DNA of 64,000 nucleotides from Lachnospiraceae bacterium YSD2013 (lineage in GTDB: Bacteria; Bacillota; Clostridia; Lachnospirales; Lachnospiraceae). The notes below the pieces were generated by a model. The model worked only from the letters and a program-made list of their open reading frames with translations, was not told where the DNA came from and did not search any database. Below, piece after piece: positions 1 through 9,588 of the stretch (positions are counted from its first letter, which is position 1; every line of letters begins with the position of its first letter). The stretch spans positions 1-64,000 of the forward strand of contig FMTX01000019.1 in NCBI GenBank assembly GCA_900100895.1. Direction: 5' to 3'. The translations under genes and the position numbers were made by a program.

Positions 1-181
1 ATATGCGCTTTTCAACGCCACCAAGTTTGTCTGCAAATGGGACGAATCCTTTGGCGTCTATCTGGGAAGAAAGATATCCGAAGGCAAGCACTATAACGTG
101 GCGGTATCTCACGCCACAAAGAAGTTGCTCCGAACCATTTACAGGATGGAACTGACCGGCGAAGTATACTCGCCAAGATAA
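1..181 (+). CDS. IS110-family transposase, C-terminal part (cut by window edge)
   Basis: The frame starting at base 2 is open to a TAA at 179-181 and encodes about 59 residues. It reads through a stretch of the type GRKISEGKHYNVAVSHATKK followed by LLRTIYRM. This small basic helical tail is typical of the C-terminal domain (Transposase_20) of IS110/IS1111 transposases. The N-terminal DEDD domain would lie left of the window, so intactness cannot be judged. A tRNA-Ser gene lies 254 nt downstream. Family assignment rests on pattern recognition of the tail only. A host gene with a similar tail is possible but less likely. Confidence 0.6.
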   Translation, partial: YALFNATKFVCKWDESFGVYLGRKISEGKHYNVAVSHATKKLLRTIYRMELTGEVYSPR

Positions 182-387
182 CCCTCTGATAATCCTTTTC
201 TGTTTGAGCACCCAATCGGATGCTCTGTTTATCATGCAATTTTCAAAGAACTGATTGCAGGGAATAAGTCCCTGCCACTATGCAAATCGCATTTCTGCGT
301 TTTGATCAAAAACATCTTTTTCTACTTGACTTTTAATAGTTAGTCTCCAAAGATTATATAGTATAAAGAACAAGCTCTGAATATCGG
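182..387. other. Non-coding stretch behind the transposase, with one hairpin
   Basis: I see no convincing ORF here. A perfect 7-bp stem with a 5-nt loop lies at 257-275 (GCAGGGA/TCCCTGC), but no T-run follows it. In the IS1111 branch of IS110 elements the non-coding right end can carry the bridge RNA, so this stretch could be the element's right end. No element border could be defined. Confidence 0.3.
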
Positions 388-417
388 TTGACATTTCCCG
401 ATTCTCTATTCTATAAT
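388..417 (+). promoter_or_regulatory. Promoter of tRNA-Ser
   Basis: A perfect -35 TTGACA (388-393) and a perfect -10 TATAAT (412-417) are 18 nt apart. They end 18 nt before the tRNA, which fits a stable-RNA promoter. Confidence 0.85.
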
Positions 418-435
418 GACATAGTTATTAAGCAC

Positions 436-521
436 GGAGTCGTATCGAAGCGGTCATAACGGGGCGCACTCGAAATGCGTTTGCCCTCCGGGGCACGAGG
501 GTTCGAATCCCTCCGACTCCG
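436..521 (+). tRNA. tRNA-Ser (anticodon CGA)
   Basis: The acceptor arms GGAGTCG and CGACTCC pair over 7 bp, with discriminator G at 521. The anticodon stem-loop contains the loop CTCGAAA, giving anticodon CGA. A long variable arm (TGCCC/GGGCA) and a T-arm with GGTTCGAATCC follow. The long variable arm is diagnostic of tRNA-Ser. CCA is not encoded. Confidence 0.95.
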
Positions 522-531
522 CTTATCTATT

Positions 532-569
532 AAGGATTATTTCAATTTTGATTGGAATAATCCTTTTTT
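532..569 (+). terminator. Terminator of tRNA-Ser
   Basis: The perfect 10-bp arms AAGGATTATT (532-541) and AATAATCCTT (556-565) run into a T-run at 564-569. The hairpin lies just before the 3' end of the convergent gene at 574. Confidence 0.85.
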
Positions 570-573
570 ATTT

Positions 574-3417
574 CTACGGAATTACTATCTTGGTAAGGCT
601 TGAAATCCACGGGATTCCGTCTGCTCTTACGGTGTCGTTCATATCTGTGATGACAACTGTATTTACCTCTCTCTGAACCGCCACGTTGTCCTGTATCCTG
701 GCAAAGTTGCCTACAGAGCTGATGCAATAAGCCACTCCGTTTTCGTTTCCGAGGTACAGCATTATGTGTCCCGGGAAATACAGAAGCGTTCCTATAGGCG
801 CATCCTTAAGTATCTCCATTATATCATCAGCGCTCTTTTTTACGACATCATATGAAGCGGTACATTCCATATCTGCCTGAGCCTTCGCGGATCTCGGCAT
901 GTTGTAACCGAAGCATCCGTAGATTTCTCTTACATATCCCGAGCAGTCCTGACCGTTATTATCGCCGGCCCAGCCATATCCCGCGCCGAGGTGCTTAAAC
1001 GCAAGCTTGGCTACGTTTTCCTCTGTGAACGGCAAGTATCCGAGGTTAACATCTTCGGATGCAGGAATCAGCACATAAACGTCTTCGACCGTTCCGTCCT
1101 GCTTTCTCTTTGGAAGCTTGGCAATATAGTTACCGAAGCCGATTCGATTATGAATATCCTCGGGTGCATCCTTAAGCGCCACTACAGGAAGTTTGGTTCC
1201 CATCGGCACGAGCGTGCCCGAAAGTTCCTGCTCGTAAGGGTCTGTGGGCAATCTGAGTTCTTTGCCCGTAACTATTATAAAGTCTTTCGCCTCTGCAAAA
1301 GAAAGCCACTCATCTTTAGTCTCATATAAAGCAATGCATTCCTTGCGAATCCATCCGCCGTACCCGTAAGTAAGTACATAGTACCACTCACCGTCCGCAG
1401 ACTCATGCAGCACTGCCACCGGCATAAAAGGAATCAGGTCGGACTGTGCAATCTCGTCATAATATAAGTTGGAGTCTACAGAATATATTTTATCATCTGT
1501 CGGGTATCTTCTTAATACGCTGTTACATACGGAAACACCGAATTTGACAGATATTCTTGAGTCAATTGCTTCTATGTTTGCTTTTTCCTCGAGAGACTCC
1601 CAGTATTCTTTGTCCGTGGGAACGCCGTTTAAGAGGAATTTCTCGGGTGCATTGACAGTTTTCATTGTATCTTTTACGAAGGTTTTTGCAACCTTGTAGT
1701 AGAACAAGTCGCCCACATCATAAAGCGAGAACGATGTGGTGGCAGTGGTAATCATTCTGCGATTCAGGTAATTGAGTCTGTCGATTTCGGCCAAAGAAAG
1801 TCTTTCCCCGCTTGCTTTGGCCTCACCGGTATTCCTCAGATTAATCCAGTAATCCGCCGACATCATTTCGCTCTTGATATTAGTGTTCAGGCGTACGAAA
1901 TCATTCGGGTCCTGAGGCTCAGCTTCGTAATCGGCCACATACCTGTATTTTTTGTCGCTTTCGGTATAGGCGCGATATGTGATATAACCTACCGCCGATA
2001 TACCCAAAATGACGCAAAGCGCAATTATTATTCTTACTTTAATGCTCTTTTCTTTTTTCCCCATAGTTCCTTCAAGACACCCCTCGCCCACAAAGAAATA
2101 AAACGAAATCGGATAAATAACATAAAACGGAAACAGAAATGCTTCTACCATAGCGTTTACCACTGCAAGCGCGGGCAGGGACGCCAGAATCTTGTCCTGC
2201 GTCGTGGTCTTCTGCCACAGAACGCATATGACGATGCGTACCATCCATATACATAGCAGCAGTGCCGTAATAGCCGCGCCCGGAATTCCGTATATGAACA
2301 ATTGCTCCAGGTATCCGTTATGCACCGACATAATGGTTATCTCGGGTCTGCCCTCATATATGTCGAGAACGTAAGTCTCCGGAATCTTCTGAGGAGTAAT
2401 GCCTATAACCCAGCGCCTCGGCTTCTCATCAAGCATGTTAATCGTAGCTGTCCAGATCTGGGTTCTGTCGGTAAGTGTGGTCAGACCGTACGTGACGTCC
2501 GCCACTTCCATTTTTTCTTTGACCAAATCTGCCAGGTCTGGGCGCATTTTCTCGGCGTAGTTAGTAACGCACACATCAAACACAGGCTTTGGAACAAGAC
2601 ATATTCCCAGGCTTACCAACGCGACACCCGCGCATACGGCCGATGCTGCGAAGAAAGCTTTTATTTTATTGGTCTGTATCCTGTCATAGATAATTGTGAA
2701 AAAGAAAACGCCCAAACCGATTGACGTAGCAATAATGGCGCCTCGCGAGCGACTCAGTCCCAGTGCTATCCAGCCTATTACAATGTATATTCCCCAAAAA
2801 ACGTTTGTTAAAATCCTGAATCTGGAGCCCTTCAAAAGGTATATCAAGATCACCGACAAAAGAATCAGTATCGCTGCGGCGGGCCCGGCAGTGTTGGAAG
2901 AAGAAAATGTAGACAATCTTCCGTTGACAAAGGAGCCGAATCTGTGAAATACCTGATAGTCGGGATTAAAAAGCTTTTTGGTGGCGCCTATAACGGATAT
3001 TACGAAAACAATTGCAAGTGCTGTGGTCTGAACCGAAAAGAGTATAATTAGCCATCGCATTTTCTTTTGCTCCTTTAAGGTGCGCGCGACCACCATTGCA
3101 AGAAGGTAAATGTACCAGTTTCTGTGAACGGACGATCCGAAAGTTCTCATGATACCGAGTCCTTCGACAAACCCGCTTATGTAGGTCATAACGAAGAACA
3201 CCGCGAAAACCCACCAGACAAATCGTTTATAAAGACTGTATCTAAAAGAAAGAATCATCAGCAGCACGAACGCCGCCAAGCCCACATACTTGTCGCTTTC
3301 AGCCAGTCCGTACAGTCCGTTTTTTATCATAAAAAGGCACAGAAATACCGTGTAAATCTGTGCCAAAACAATCCATATATCCGTAGTCTTTGCCCATAAC
3401 AAGACCCGTTTAATCAT
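574..3417 (-). CDS. O-antigen ligase-like membrane protein fused to SH3/NlpC-P60 peptidase
   Basis: The protein has 947 aa from the ATG at 3417, which has GGAGGAG 2 nt upstream; a longer in-frame start lacks an SD. Residues 1-480 are about a dozen membrane segments with Wzy_C/O-antigen-ligase signatures: SRSRGA near 222-227 and SVHNGYLEQLFIYGIPG near 364-380. Residues 485-947 are extracytoplasmic. They resemble the two SH3-like domains plus NlpC/P60 of the DVU_0896-type cell-wall cysteine peptidases (PEKFLLNG near 591, DGEWYYV near 675). The catalytic motif DCSGY has Cys825, and PGHIMLYLG has His884. It follows the antiporter operon by 54 nt on the same strand. Ligase or polymerase activity is inferred; the peptidase core looks intact. 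The joining of these two modules in one chain is unusual. Confidence 0.8.
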   Translation of the reverse strand: MIKRVLLWAKTTDIWIVLAQIYTVFLCLFMIKNGLYGLAESDKYVGLAAFVLLMILSFRYSLYKRFVWWVFAVFFVMTYISGFVEGLGIMRTFGSSVHRNWYIYLLAMVVARTLKEQKKMRWLIILFSVQTTALAIVFVISVIGATKKLFNPDYQVFHRFGSFVNGRLSTFSSSNTAGPAAAILILLSVILIYLLKGSRFRILTNVFWGIYIVIGWIALGLSRSRGAIIATSIGLGVFFFTIIYDRIQTNKIKAFFAASAVCAGVALVSLGICLVPKPVFDVCVTNYAEKMRPDLADLVKEKMEVADVTYGLTTLTDRTQIWTATINMLDEKPRRWVIGITPQKIPETYVLDIYEGRPEITIMSVHNGYLEQLFIYGIPGAAITALLLCIWMVRIVICVLWQKTTTQDKILASLPALAVVNAMVEAFLFPFYVIYPISFYFFVGEGCLEGTMGKKEKSIKVRIIIALCVILGISAVGYITYRAYTESDKKYRYVADYEAEPQDPNDFVRLNTNIKSEMMSADYWINLRNTGEAKASGERLSLAEIDRLNYLNRRMITTATTSFSLYDVGDLFYYKVAKTFVKDTMKTVNAPEKFLLNGVPTDKEYWESLEEKANIEAIDSRISVKFGVSVCNSVLRRYPTDDKIYSVDSNLYYDEIAQSDLIPFMPVAVLHESADGEWYYVLTYGYGGWIRKECIALYETKDEWLSFAEAKDFIIVTGKELRLPTDPYEQELSGTLVPMGTKLPVVALKDAPEDIHNRIGFGNYIAKLPKRKQDGTVEDVYVLIPASEDVNLGYLPFTEENVAKLAFKHLGAGYGWAGDNNGQDCSGYVREIYGCFGYNMPRSAKAQADMECTASYDVVKKSADDIMEILKDAPIGTLLYFPGHIMLYLGNENGVAYCISSVGNFARIQDNVAVQREVNTVVITDMNDTVRADGIPWISSLTKIVIP

Positions 3418-3471
3418 AACTCCTCCAAAAGCGCCATCCCCTAAGCGCCCCAATCTAATACCCCTTATTTG

Positions 3472-5289
3472 TTATTTGATGAAAACCAAATACAGTATAA
3501 ATCCTAACATTAAAAACATTCCACCGCAAGCAAGAATCAATCCATATGAAAGAGAACGTTGCGCAAGGGACTTATTCTCTTCATTCTCCATGTGCTTAAG
3601 TGCAAGCTTATGCTCGATATCGTAGGACACTTCGCCGGTTTTAACCGACTTGGCAAGGTCTGCCGCATGTCCGATAAGATGCGTGTACCAGGTACCCTCG
3701 ATTCGCTCGGGCGCCCAGTTCGCGTCACGATAAATCGTCTTTCTGAGAAGAAGAACGATTCTGTCCGCGAGTTCATCAAGGAAACGCATCAGGAATCCGA
3801 ACGCTGTAGGAAGAAGTGTTACCAGCAGGGGCTTGTAAACCTTCTCTTCCATATCGAGCCACTTCGGCCACAGATTGAGGTAAGCCGACTTGCTCATAAG
3901 GAACTTGCGCACGAATACGAAGTACATAAACAGTCCGATAGCTATCGAAATAAAGCTTCCCGACATGATTTCCAAGTTAAAGAACGAGTACTCGTCACGA
4001 ATTGCAATAGTAATTCCGAGTCCGAGCACCAAAAGCGCAGGAATAGCTACTGCCGCCTTCTGTACAACGCCCATATAATCGGTGATTCCGTCATACTTTT
4101 CCTGCTTGCCCGCATCAACGTTCTTTTCCACAAATACGCATGTAAAAAGCTTGAGCATGTATGCCAGCGTACATCCGCCGGAGAAGAGGAACATAGCCTC
4201 AACGCCTTTGACAATCACTTCATTACCGAGCACTTCTCCCGCTTCGAGCAGCCCTTCGTGAAGCGCAGTCTTGGAAAGGTATCCGAGGAATCCCGGAATA
4301 CCCGCAAGCGACATTCCGCCGAGTGCAAAAGAAAATCCGAGGAATGGCTTCTTTTTACCAAATCCCCTGATAACGTTCAAATCAAGAGAGTGAAGATTCT
4401 GATATACTACGCCGGCAACAAGGAACACGCACAACTTAACGACTGTATGGTTAACCATATGAAGTACGATTCCGTAACGTACAAGCGCAGCCTCGGCACC
4501 GAGAAGCGTTCCGCAGGCGCAACCGACAATAATAAATCCTATCTGTGACACGGACGAGCACGCAAGTGTTCTCTTAATATCCGTACTGAAAAGCGCAAGC
4601 ATGGCACCGAGCACCATCGTAATGATACCGATACCCATCACGAAACTTCCCCAGAGCGCATCCTCAGGAAGAACCGTGTAACATACTATCAAAATACCGA
4701 ATATACCTGCCTTGGTAAGCACACCTGAAAGAAGTGCCGATGCAGGTGCGGGTGCAACCGGATGAGCCTTGGGAAGCCAGATATGAATAGGGAATGCACC
4801 TGCCTTGGCCGAGAATCCGAAAAACATGCAAAACGCAGCCGCATATATTCTTCCGCGGCCGAATCTGCCGCCGGTCTCGCAAGCCTCTTTAAGTTCAGAC
4901 AACTTAAGCGTGCCCACATTTGTATACAGCAAAAGAATACCCATGAGAAGCACAAGTCCGCCGATAACCGCTACGGCCATGTAGGTGTCCGCAGCCTTAA
5001 GCGCCTTGTTCTTTTCCTCCTGAGCCACCCAGACATAGGAAGCAAAGGACATGATTTCAAAGAACGAAAACAGCGTGAACAAATCTCCCGCCGCAAAGAC
5101 TCCGACAGTAGCCGCAAGCGTAATAAGGCTGAATGCGTAGAATCTGCCCTTATGCTTATCGTGACTTAAATATCGGGGCGCAAAAAGCAGGCTTATGGTC
5201 CATGCAAACAGGCTCACGATAATATATAAAGTTTTCAATCCGCCGAGGGTGAACAACAATCCCTCGCCAAAAAACTCACTAATCGCCAT
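3472..5289 (-). CDS. Mrp/Mbh-type antiporter large subunit (ND5/MrpD-like), distal
   Basis: The 605-aa polytopic protein belongs to the proton-conducting NuoL/M/N (ND5/MrpD) family. Visible family residues are the TM5 Glu in LFSFFEIMSF, Lys in FSAKAGAFPIHIWLPKAHP, Lys in VVKLCVF, and Lys in GYLSKTALHEG. A hydrophilic stretch and a last TM (GLILACGGMFLMLGFILYLV) extend the C-terminus beyond the usual core. It is last of the four large subunits, overlaps the gene before it by one base (TAATG), and has GGAGG before its ATG. It probably translocates protons or Na+ as part of the complex. It could instead belong to an unrecognised complex I-like assembly, but no quinone or hydrogenase subunits are present. 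Confidence 0.85.
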   Translation of the reverse strand: MAISEFFGEGLLFTLGGLKTLYIIVSLFAWTISLLFAPRYLSHDKHKGRFYAFSLITLAATVGVFAAGDLFTLFSFFEIMSFASYVWVAQEEKNKALKAADTYMAVAVIGGLVLLMGILLLYTNVGTLKLSELKEACETGGRFGRGRIYAAAFCMFFGFSAKAGAFPIHIWLPKAHPVAPAPASALLSGVLTKAGIFGILIVCYTVLPEDALWGSFVMGIGIITMVLGAMLALFSTDIKRTLACSSVSQIGFIIVGCACGTLLGAEAALVRYGIVLHMVNHTVVKLCVFLVAGVVYQNLHSLDLNVIRGFGKKKPFLGFSFALGGMSLAGIPGFLGYLSKTALHEGLLEAGEVLGNEVIVKGVEAMFLFSGGCTLAYMLKLFTCVFVEKNVDAGKQEKYDGITDYMGVVQKAAVAIPALLVLGLGITIAIRDEYSFFNLEIMSGSFISIAIGLFMYFVFVRKFLMSKSAYLNLWPKWLDMEEKVYKPLLVTLLPTAFGFLMRFLDELADRIVLLLRKTIYRDANWAPERIEGTWYTHLIGHAADLAKSVKTGEVSYDIEHKLALKHMENEENKSLAQRSLSYGLILACGGMFLMLGFILYLVFIK

Positions 5290-6767
5290 TAAATCAATCC
5301 TCCGGCAACCTTTTCAAGGAACGCCACAACCGGCGCGTTAAATACACCGAGCAATATACAAGCCAAAGCAAACAATGTAAGCGGAACGAGCATGCGCCAT
5401 GAAGGATCGCACTTCTCGCCTTCCGTCTCTTCCACAGGGAAGTATGCTCTCAATACCATCTGCATCATATAAATTGCGGTGAGAAGCGCCGAAATCAATA
5501 TCGCTCCCACTCCTATGTAGCCCATAGTCATACCCGACTCAACTCCGGCCTTGGCAAGCTGCCATTTGCTGAAGAATCCGCAGAGTCCGGGAACACCCAT
5601 AAGCGACAACGCGCAGACGGTAAATATTACAAAAACCTTAGGCATTCTCTTAGCCATGCCTTCGAGTTCATAAACGTAATTCTTGTGCGCCTTGGCAATT
5701 ACCGCGCCTGCACAGAAGAACGAACCTATCTTCATAACTCCGTGGAATACCATATGTGTAAGCGCACCGGTCATTCCGAGAGGTGTCATCATCGTAGCTC
5801 CAAGCAGAATGTACGAAAGATTTGAAATCGTCGAGTAGGCGAGTCGCCTCTTGATATGTCTTTCTTTGACCGCCATGGAACAGCCGTAGACAACCGTGAA
5901 AATCGCTACGCCCATGGTAAGATACTGCGCCCAGGTGCCACGCAAAAATTCTGTTCCGAAGCAGTAATATATAAGTCTTATGATGGCAAAAGCACCCGAC
6001 TTAACCACCGCAACCGCATGAAGGAGGGCAGTAACAGGAGTAGGCGCAACGCCCGCCTGCGGAAGCCACGAGTTAACCGGCCACAAAGCTGCCTTAACAC
6101 CGAAGCCAAAGAATGCAAAAACGTACACAAGTCTCAATACGTTCTCGCGCCCATCGGGAATTTCTCCGTGAATAACGCCGCCGAGAGTGAACTGAATCGT
6201 ATCCCCGTATGCCATAAGGAATATCAGCGAAATAAAAGCAAAAGCCGCGCCGCCGAGCGAATAAACAATGTACTTTCTCGTAGCTGCAATCGCCGCATCG
6301 CTTAACGTGAACAGAATCAGCGGAATCGTCACAAGTGTAAGCATTTCATAGAAGCAGTACATTGCGAGCAAGTTGTCGGCAAAAGCAATCGCCATGGTAA
6401 CGCCGAAGGTGATGACGTACATTCCGAAGAAAGTCTTTTCTTTGAGCGTCTTTTCGCTCGCTTCGTGCTCCATGTACTCAGTCGCATATAATGTCGCGAG
6501 CGGCCACAATGAGGAAATAAGCGCGCCGAAGACTCTCGACATTCCGTCTATCTTGAAAGAAATAGTGTATTTATCTACGAATTTAAACAGCACCACTCCT
6601 GTCGCGGGCGGATTGATGATAAGCATCCACGCAACAACCGCGGTAATAATTGTAATAGCTTCTGCAATTACCAGCATGGTATTACGCTTCTTAACAGGCG
6701 CAAGAATAAGCAATACACCTGCAAATATCGGGAAGAATATGGCAAAGTAAATCCAATATGCACTCAT
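5289..6767 (-). CDS. mrpD: Mrp/Mbh-type antiporter large subunit (ND5/MrpD-like), third
   Basis: The 492-aa protein starts at the ATG at 6767, which overlaps the upstream stop (TGATG) and has GGGAGGTGG before it; an upstream in-frame extension is rejected. It is a ND5/MrpD-family channel subunit with the conserved Glu in YCFYEMLTL, Lys in GFGVKAALWPVNSWLPQA, Lys in HGVMKIGSFF, and Lys in GFFSKWQLAK. Its length (about 490 aa) and motif set fit MrpD best among the four paralogues, although the symbol is a family-level label. Its position inside an uninterrupted same-strand operon with MrpC, E, F and G supports a role in Na+(K+)/H+ exchange at the cytoplasmic membrane. Confidence 0.85.
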   Translation of the reverse strand: MSAYWIYFAIFFPIFAGVLLILAPVKKRNTMLVIAEAITIITAVVAWMLIINPPATGVVLFKFVDKYTISFKIDGMSRVFGALISSLWPLATLYATEYMEHEASEKTLKEKTFFGMYVITFGVTMAIAFADNLLAMYCFYEMLTLVTIPLILFTLSDAAIAATRKYIVYSLGGAAFAFISLIFLMAYGDTIQFTLGGVIHGEIPDGRENVLRLVYVFAFFGFGVKAALWPVNSWLPQAGVAPTPVTALLHAVAVVKSGAFAIIRLIYYCFGTEFLRGTWAQYLTMGVAIFTVVYGCSMAVKERHIKRRLAYSTISNLSYILLGATMMTPLGMTGALTHMVFHGVMKIGSFFCAGAVIAKAHKNYVYELEGMAKRMPKVFVIFTVCALSLMGVPGLCGFFSKWQLAKAGVESGMTMGYIGVGAILISALLTAIYMMQMVLRAYFPVEETEGEKCDPSWRMLVPLTLFALACILLGVFNAPVVAFLEKVAGGLI

Positions 6768-8062
6768 CACATGCCACCTCCCATAAACAGATTGGGAATA
6801 ATTCCCACAAGGACGCACAGAAGCATTAACACGCCAATCGGTACGTAAACAGTCAACGGCAACTTAACCTTCTCTCGTCCGTCATCAACATAGTCCTCGC
6901 CGGGGAAGAATCCGCGCATTACAATCGTAAAGAGATATCCCGCGGTAAGTAAAGCGGATATAAGTAGGAACACAGGTCCCGCCCAGTCAAAGTTAGGTCG
7001 CCCGGTATCAAGCGAACCCACTATCAAATACCACTTAGCCAGGAATCCACCTGTGGGCGGAATTCCCACCATCGAAAGCGAGCAAATCGTGAACATCCAT
7101 AAAAGTACCGGGTACTTCTTGCCGATTCCTCTTAAGCTTTCCACGTTCTTAGAACCCGTAAGTATGATAAATACACCGGCAATCATGAACAGCGCGCACT
7201 TAGCAAAAGCATGTGCAAGAAACTGCATAAGTGCACCTTCGTAAGCCGTCGTATTAAACATTGCAAGTCCGAATAAAATGTATGCAACCTGGCTTATAGT
7301 CGAGTAAGCCAGTCTCTTCTTTAATTCTTTTTCAAAATAAGCAAGAGTCGAGCCCATCAAAATCGTAAGCAGAATAAGGATAAGCCATGTATACTGCACC
7401 CATGTGCCCCTCACAAAATCCGCTCCCACAAGATAGAAAATCGCACGTATAACACCGATTACGCCCGCCTTAACAATTACACCGGACAGCACCGCACTCG
7501 CAGGCGATACTGCAATAGGGTGAGCAGTCGTCAGCCATGAATGAAGCGGCCACATACCTGCCTTAACTCCGAAGCCGATTACCATAAAGAATACCGCCAG
7601 AAGCACTATCCCCTCATGACCCGACACAAGCGTCATGTCAAGTCTTCCGCCCCCGGCAAAAGTAAGATCCACACAGTACTTATTGAGTACGTAAAATCCG
7701 AACAGTACGAAATATGCGCCAAAGAACGAGTATATAAGATACTTAAATCCCGCAAGTCTCGCTTCCTTGGTCTGCTCATGCATTACAAGGGGCGACGACA
7801 GCAGCGTCATAAGCTCATAATTCACATAGAAAGTAAAGAAATTCGCGGAGCATGCCATAAGCGAGATAATACCCAGCACTCCCACAAAGAATGTCCAATA
7901 TCTCTTCAGGTGTTCCTTGCCCTTCATATAGTAGCAGGAATACACTCCGGCGCACGCAAAAAGAATCACCGCCGCCGTGAGAAAGATAATACTGATTCTG
8001 TCTATCTTATAAGAAAGAGCCAGTCTGTCATTAAATTGATAAAGTGTAAACATCGTATCCAA
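6767..8062 (-). CDS. Mrp/Mbh-type antiporter large subunit (ND5/MrpD-like), second, short
   Basis: The 431-aa ND5/MrpD-family membrane protein is shorter than its paralogues because the N-terminal helices are reduced. It keeps Glu in YVNYELMTLLSSP, Lys in GFGVKAGMWPLHSWLTTAHP, Lys in HAFAKCALF and Lys in GFLAKWYLIVG. The start is uncertain: TTG at 8062 lies after AGGAAGG, and ATG at 8053 is an alternative only three codons later. It is one of four such subunits in tandem, 17 nt behind the first. The proton-path residues are intact, so it is not a relic. Confidence 0.82.
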   Translation of the reverse strand: MDTMFTLYQFNDRLALSYKIDRISIIFLTAAVILFACAGVYSCYYMKGKEHLKRYWTFFVGVLGIISLMACSANFFTFYVNYELMTLLSSPLVMHEQTKEARLAGFKYLIYSFFGAYFVLFGFYVLNKYCVDLTFAGGGRLDMTLVSGHEGIVLLAVFFMVIGFGVKAGMWPLHSWLTTAHPIAVSPASAVLSGVIVKAGVIGVIRAIFYLVGADFVRGTWVQYTWLILILLTILMGSTLAYFEKELKKRLAYSTISQVAYILFGLAMFNTTAYEGALMQFLAHAFAKCALFMIAGVFIILTGSKNVESLRGIGKKYPVLLWMFTICSLSMVGIPPTGGFLAKWYLIVGSLDTGRPNFDWAGPVFLLISALLTAGYLFTIVMRGFFPGEDYVDDGREKVKLPLTVYVPIGVLMLLCVLVGIIPNLFMGGGM

Positions 8063-8079
8063 AACTGCCTGCTTCCTTC

Positions 8080-9588
8080 CTACGCAAACATCTCAAGACC
8101 CTTACCGATTAACTCAAGTATAGGTTCCGAACAAAGGCCGAGCGCCACATTAAGTGCTATAAAAAGAATAACCGTGCAAGTATATTCAATCTGCTCACGG
8201 GTATGTATAACCTTGAATCCCTCGCGACCCTTATACAAATCTCTCTCGGGCGAGTAGATTCTTACAACCGTCTTCATAAAGTAAATCGCATTAAGAATAG
8301 TACTGATTGCAAGCACTATCATAGTCGGCAGCATCTTACCGTAATTGGCAACCGCCGCCTGCATAAACAAAAGCTTACTGATAAATCCGGAGAACAGCGG
8401 AATACCCACCATGGAAAGCGCACCAGCCGCGAATCCCATGCCCGCAATCTTATTTCTGTAAGCCGAACCCGTCAGGTCCTTAAACTTTCTGCTGGTGTTG
8501 GATGCGTCCGTAAGACCGATTGCCGAGATAAACAACATCGACTTCGTAGCCGCATGCGAAAGAATCTGGAACACAGCCGCCACCATTCCGGCCTGAGTAC
8601 CGAGGCTGATTCCGAGATAAATGTATCCAATCTGCGCAACCGAAGAGAAAGAAACCATTCTTCTGATATCGTCTTCTCTCATCGCGCTGATACTTCCGAA
8701 TATAATTCCGAGTCCTGCAAAAACAAACGTAACGTTAAGAAGCAACGACTCGCGTACCACTTCAAATCCGATTACTCTGTAGATAATTTTAATAAGTAAG
8801 AAGATATATCCCTTCGATACCAAGCTCGACAAAATCGCCGCGCTCGAAATCGTAGAATATCCGTAAGCATCCGGCAGCCACGCATGAAACGGGAACAGTG
8901 CACTCTTAATCGCAAGGCCCATCATCATAAACGCAATCGCAATAAGGAGCGGCTCACCGTACTCTCCCGACTCCACAAGTGCCTGCACACTTTCTTTGAT
9001 ATTGCTCATAAGAAGGTGTCCGGTAATATCGTAGAGCAGACATATTCCCACAAGGAACAGACCGGAACCGAGCAAGCTCATAATCATATATCTAACCGCC
9101 GCCTCAATGGTACGACCGTTCTGTCTGATCATGATAAGGCCGCAAGCCGAAATCGTATTAATCTCCACAAACACATAAGCCGTGAATAAGTCATTCGTAT
9201 ACACAAGCGCAATGAGCGAGCACAGCATCAGATTAACCAGGATGTAGTACAGGTTCTGCTTGGTATCTTCGACTTCTTCGAGTAGTTTCTTTCGCCCGCC
9301 GGTCATAGAGAGAAGCATGATAAGGCAAAAGAAAGTGCCCATGGCTCCCTCAAGCACACCGCCACGCACCTCGTTGCCCCAAGGCGCAGGAACGTGACCC
9401 ATCGTATAGGTGAAGCTTCCGTGAGCAAGACAATAGAACGTAAGTGTAAGCGACATAGCTCCCACCACGCATATCAGCACGGTGTTCACCCACTTGGCCG
9501 CCTTGCCCTTAAGAAGCGAACTGGCCGATGATGAAACCAGGCAAAGGATTATGGAAAAAAGAGGAAAGTTTTGCACAAAGTCGCGCAT
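8080..9588 (-). CDS. Mrp/Mbh-type antiporter large subunit (ND5/MrpD-like), first
   Basis: The 502-aa NuoL/M/N-family protein starts at ATG 9588 behind GGAGGG and overlaps the mrpC stop by one base. Key residues are Glu in YVFVEINTIS, Lys in GLAIKSALFPFHAWLPDAYG, Lys in HAATKSMLF and Lys in GFISKLLFMQA. It follows the MrpC homologue directly, the position normally taken by MrpD, so this copy could equally be the functional MrpD. About 14 helices are expected. A role in cation/proton antiport is inferred from family and operon. Confidence 0.85.
   Translation of the reverse strand: MRDFVQNFPLFSIILCLVSSSASSLLKGKAAKWVNTVLICVVGAMSLTLTFYCLAHGSFTYTMGHVPAPWGNEVRGGVLEGAMGTFFCLIMLLSMTGGRKKLLEEVEDTKQNLYYILVNLMLCSLIALVYTNDLFTAYVFVEINTISACGLIMIRQNGRTIEAAVRYMIMSLLGSGLFLVGICLLYDITGHLLMSNIKESVQALVESGEYGEPLLIAIAFMMMGLAIKSALFPFHAWLPDAYGYSTISSAAILSSLVSKGYIFLLIKIIYRVIGFEVVRESLLLNVTFVFAGLGIIFGSISAMREDDIRRMVSFSSVAQIGYIYLGISLGTQAGMVAAVFQILSHAATKSMLFISAIGLTDASNTSRKFKDLTGSAYRNKIAGMGFAAGALSMVGIPLFSGFISKLLFMQAAVANYGKMLPTMIVLAISTILNAIYFMKTVVRIYSPERDLYKGREGFKVIHTREQIEYTCTVILFIALNVALGLCSEPILELIGKGLEMFA

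Noticed and set aside
3559-4548. 329-codon plus-strand ORF
   Set aside because: Antisense to a ND5-type subunit with intact conserved residues; the product is unusually basic and has no known pattern.
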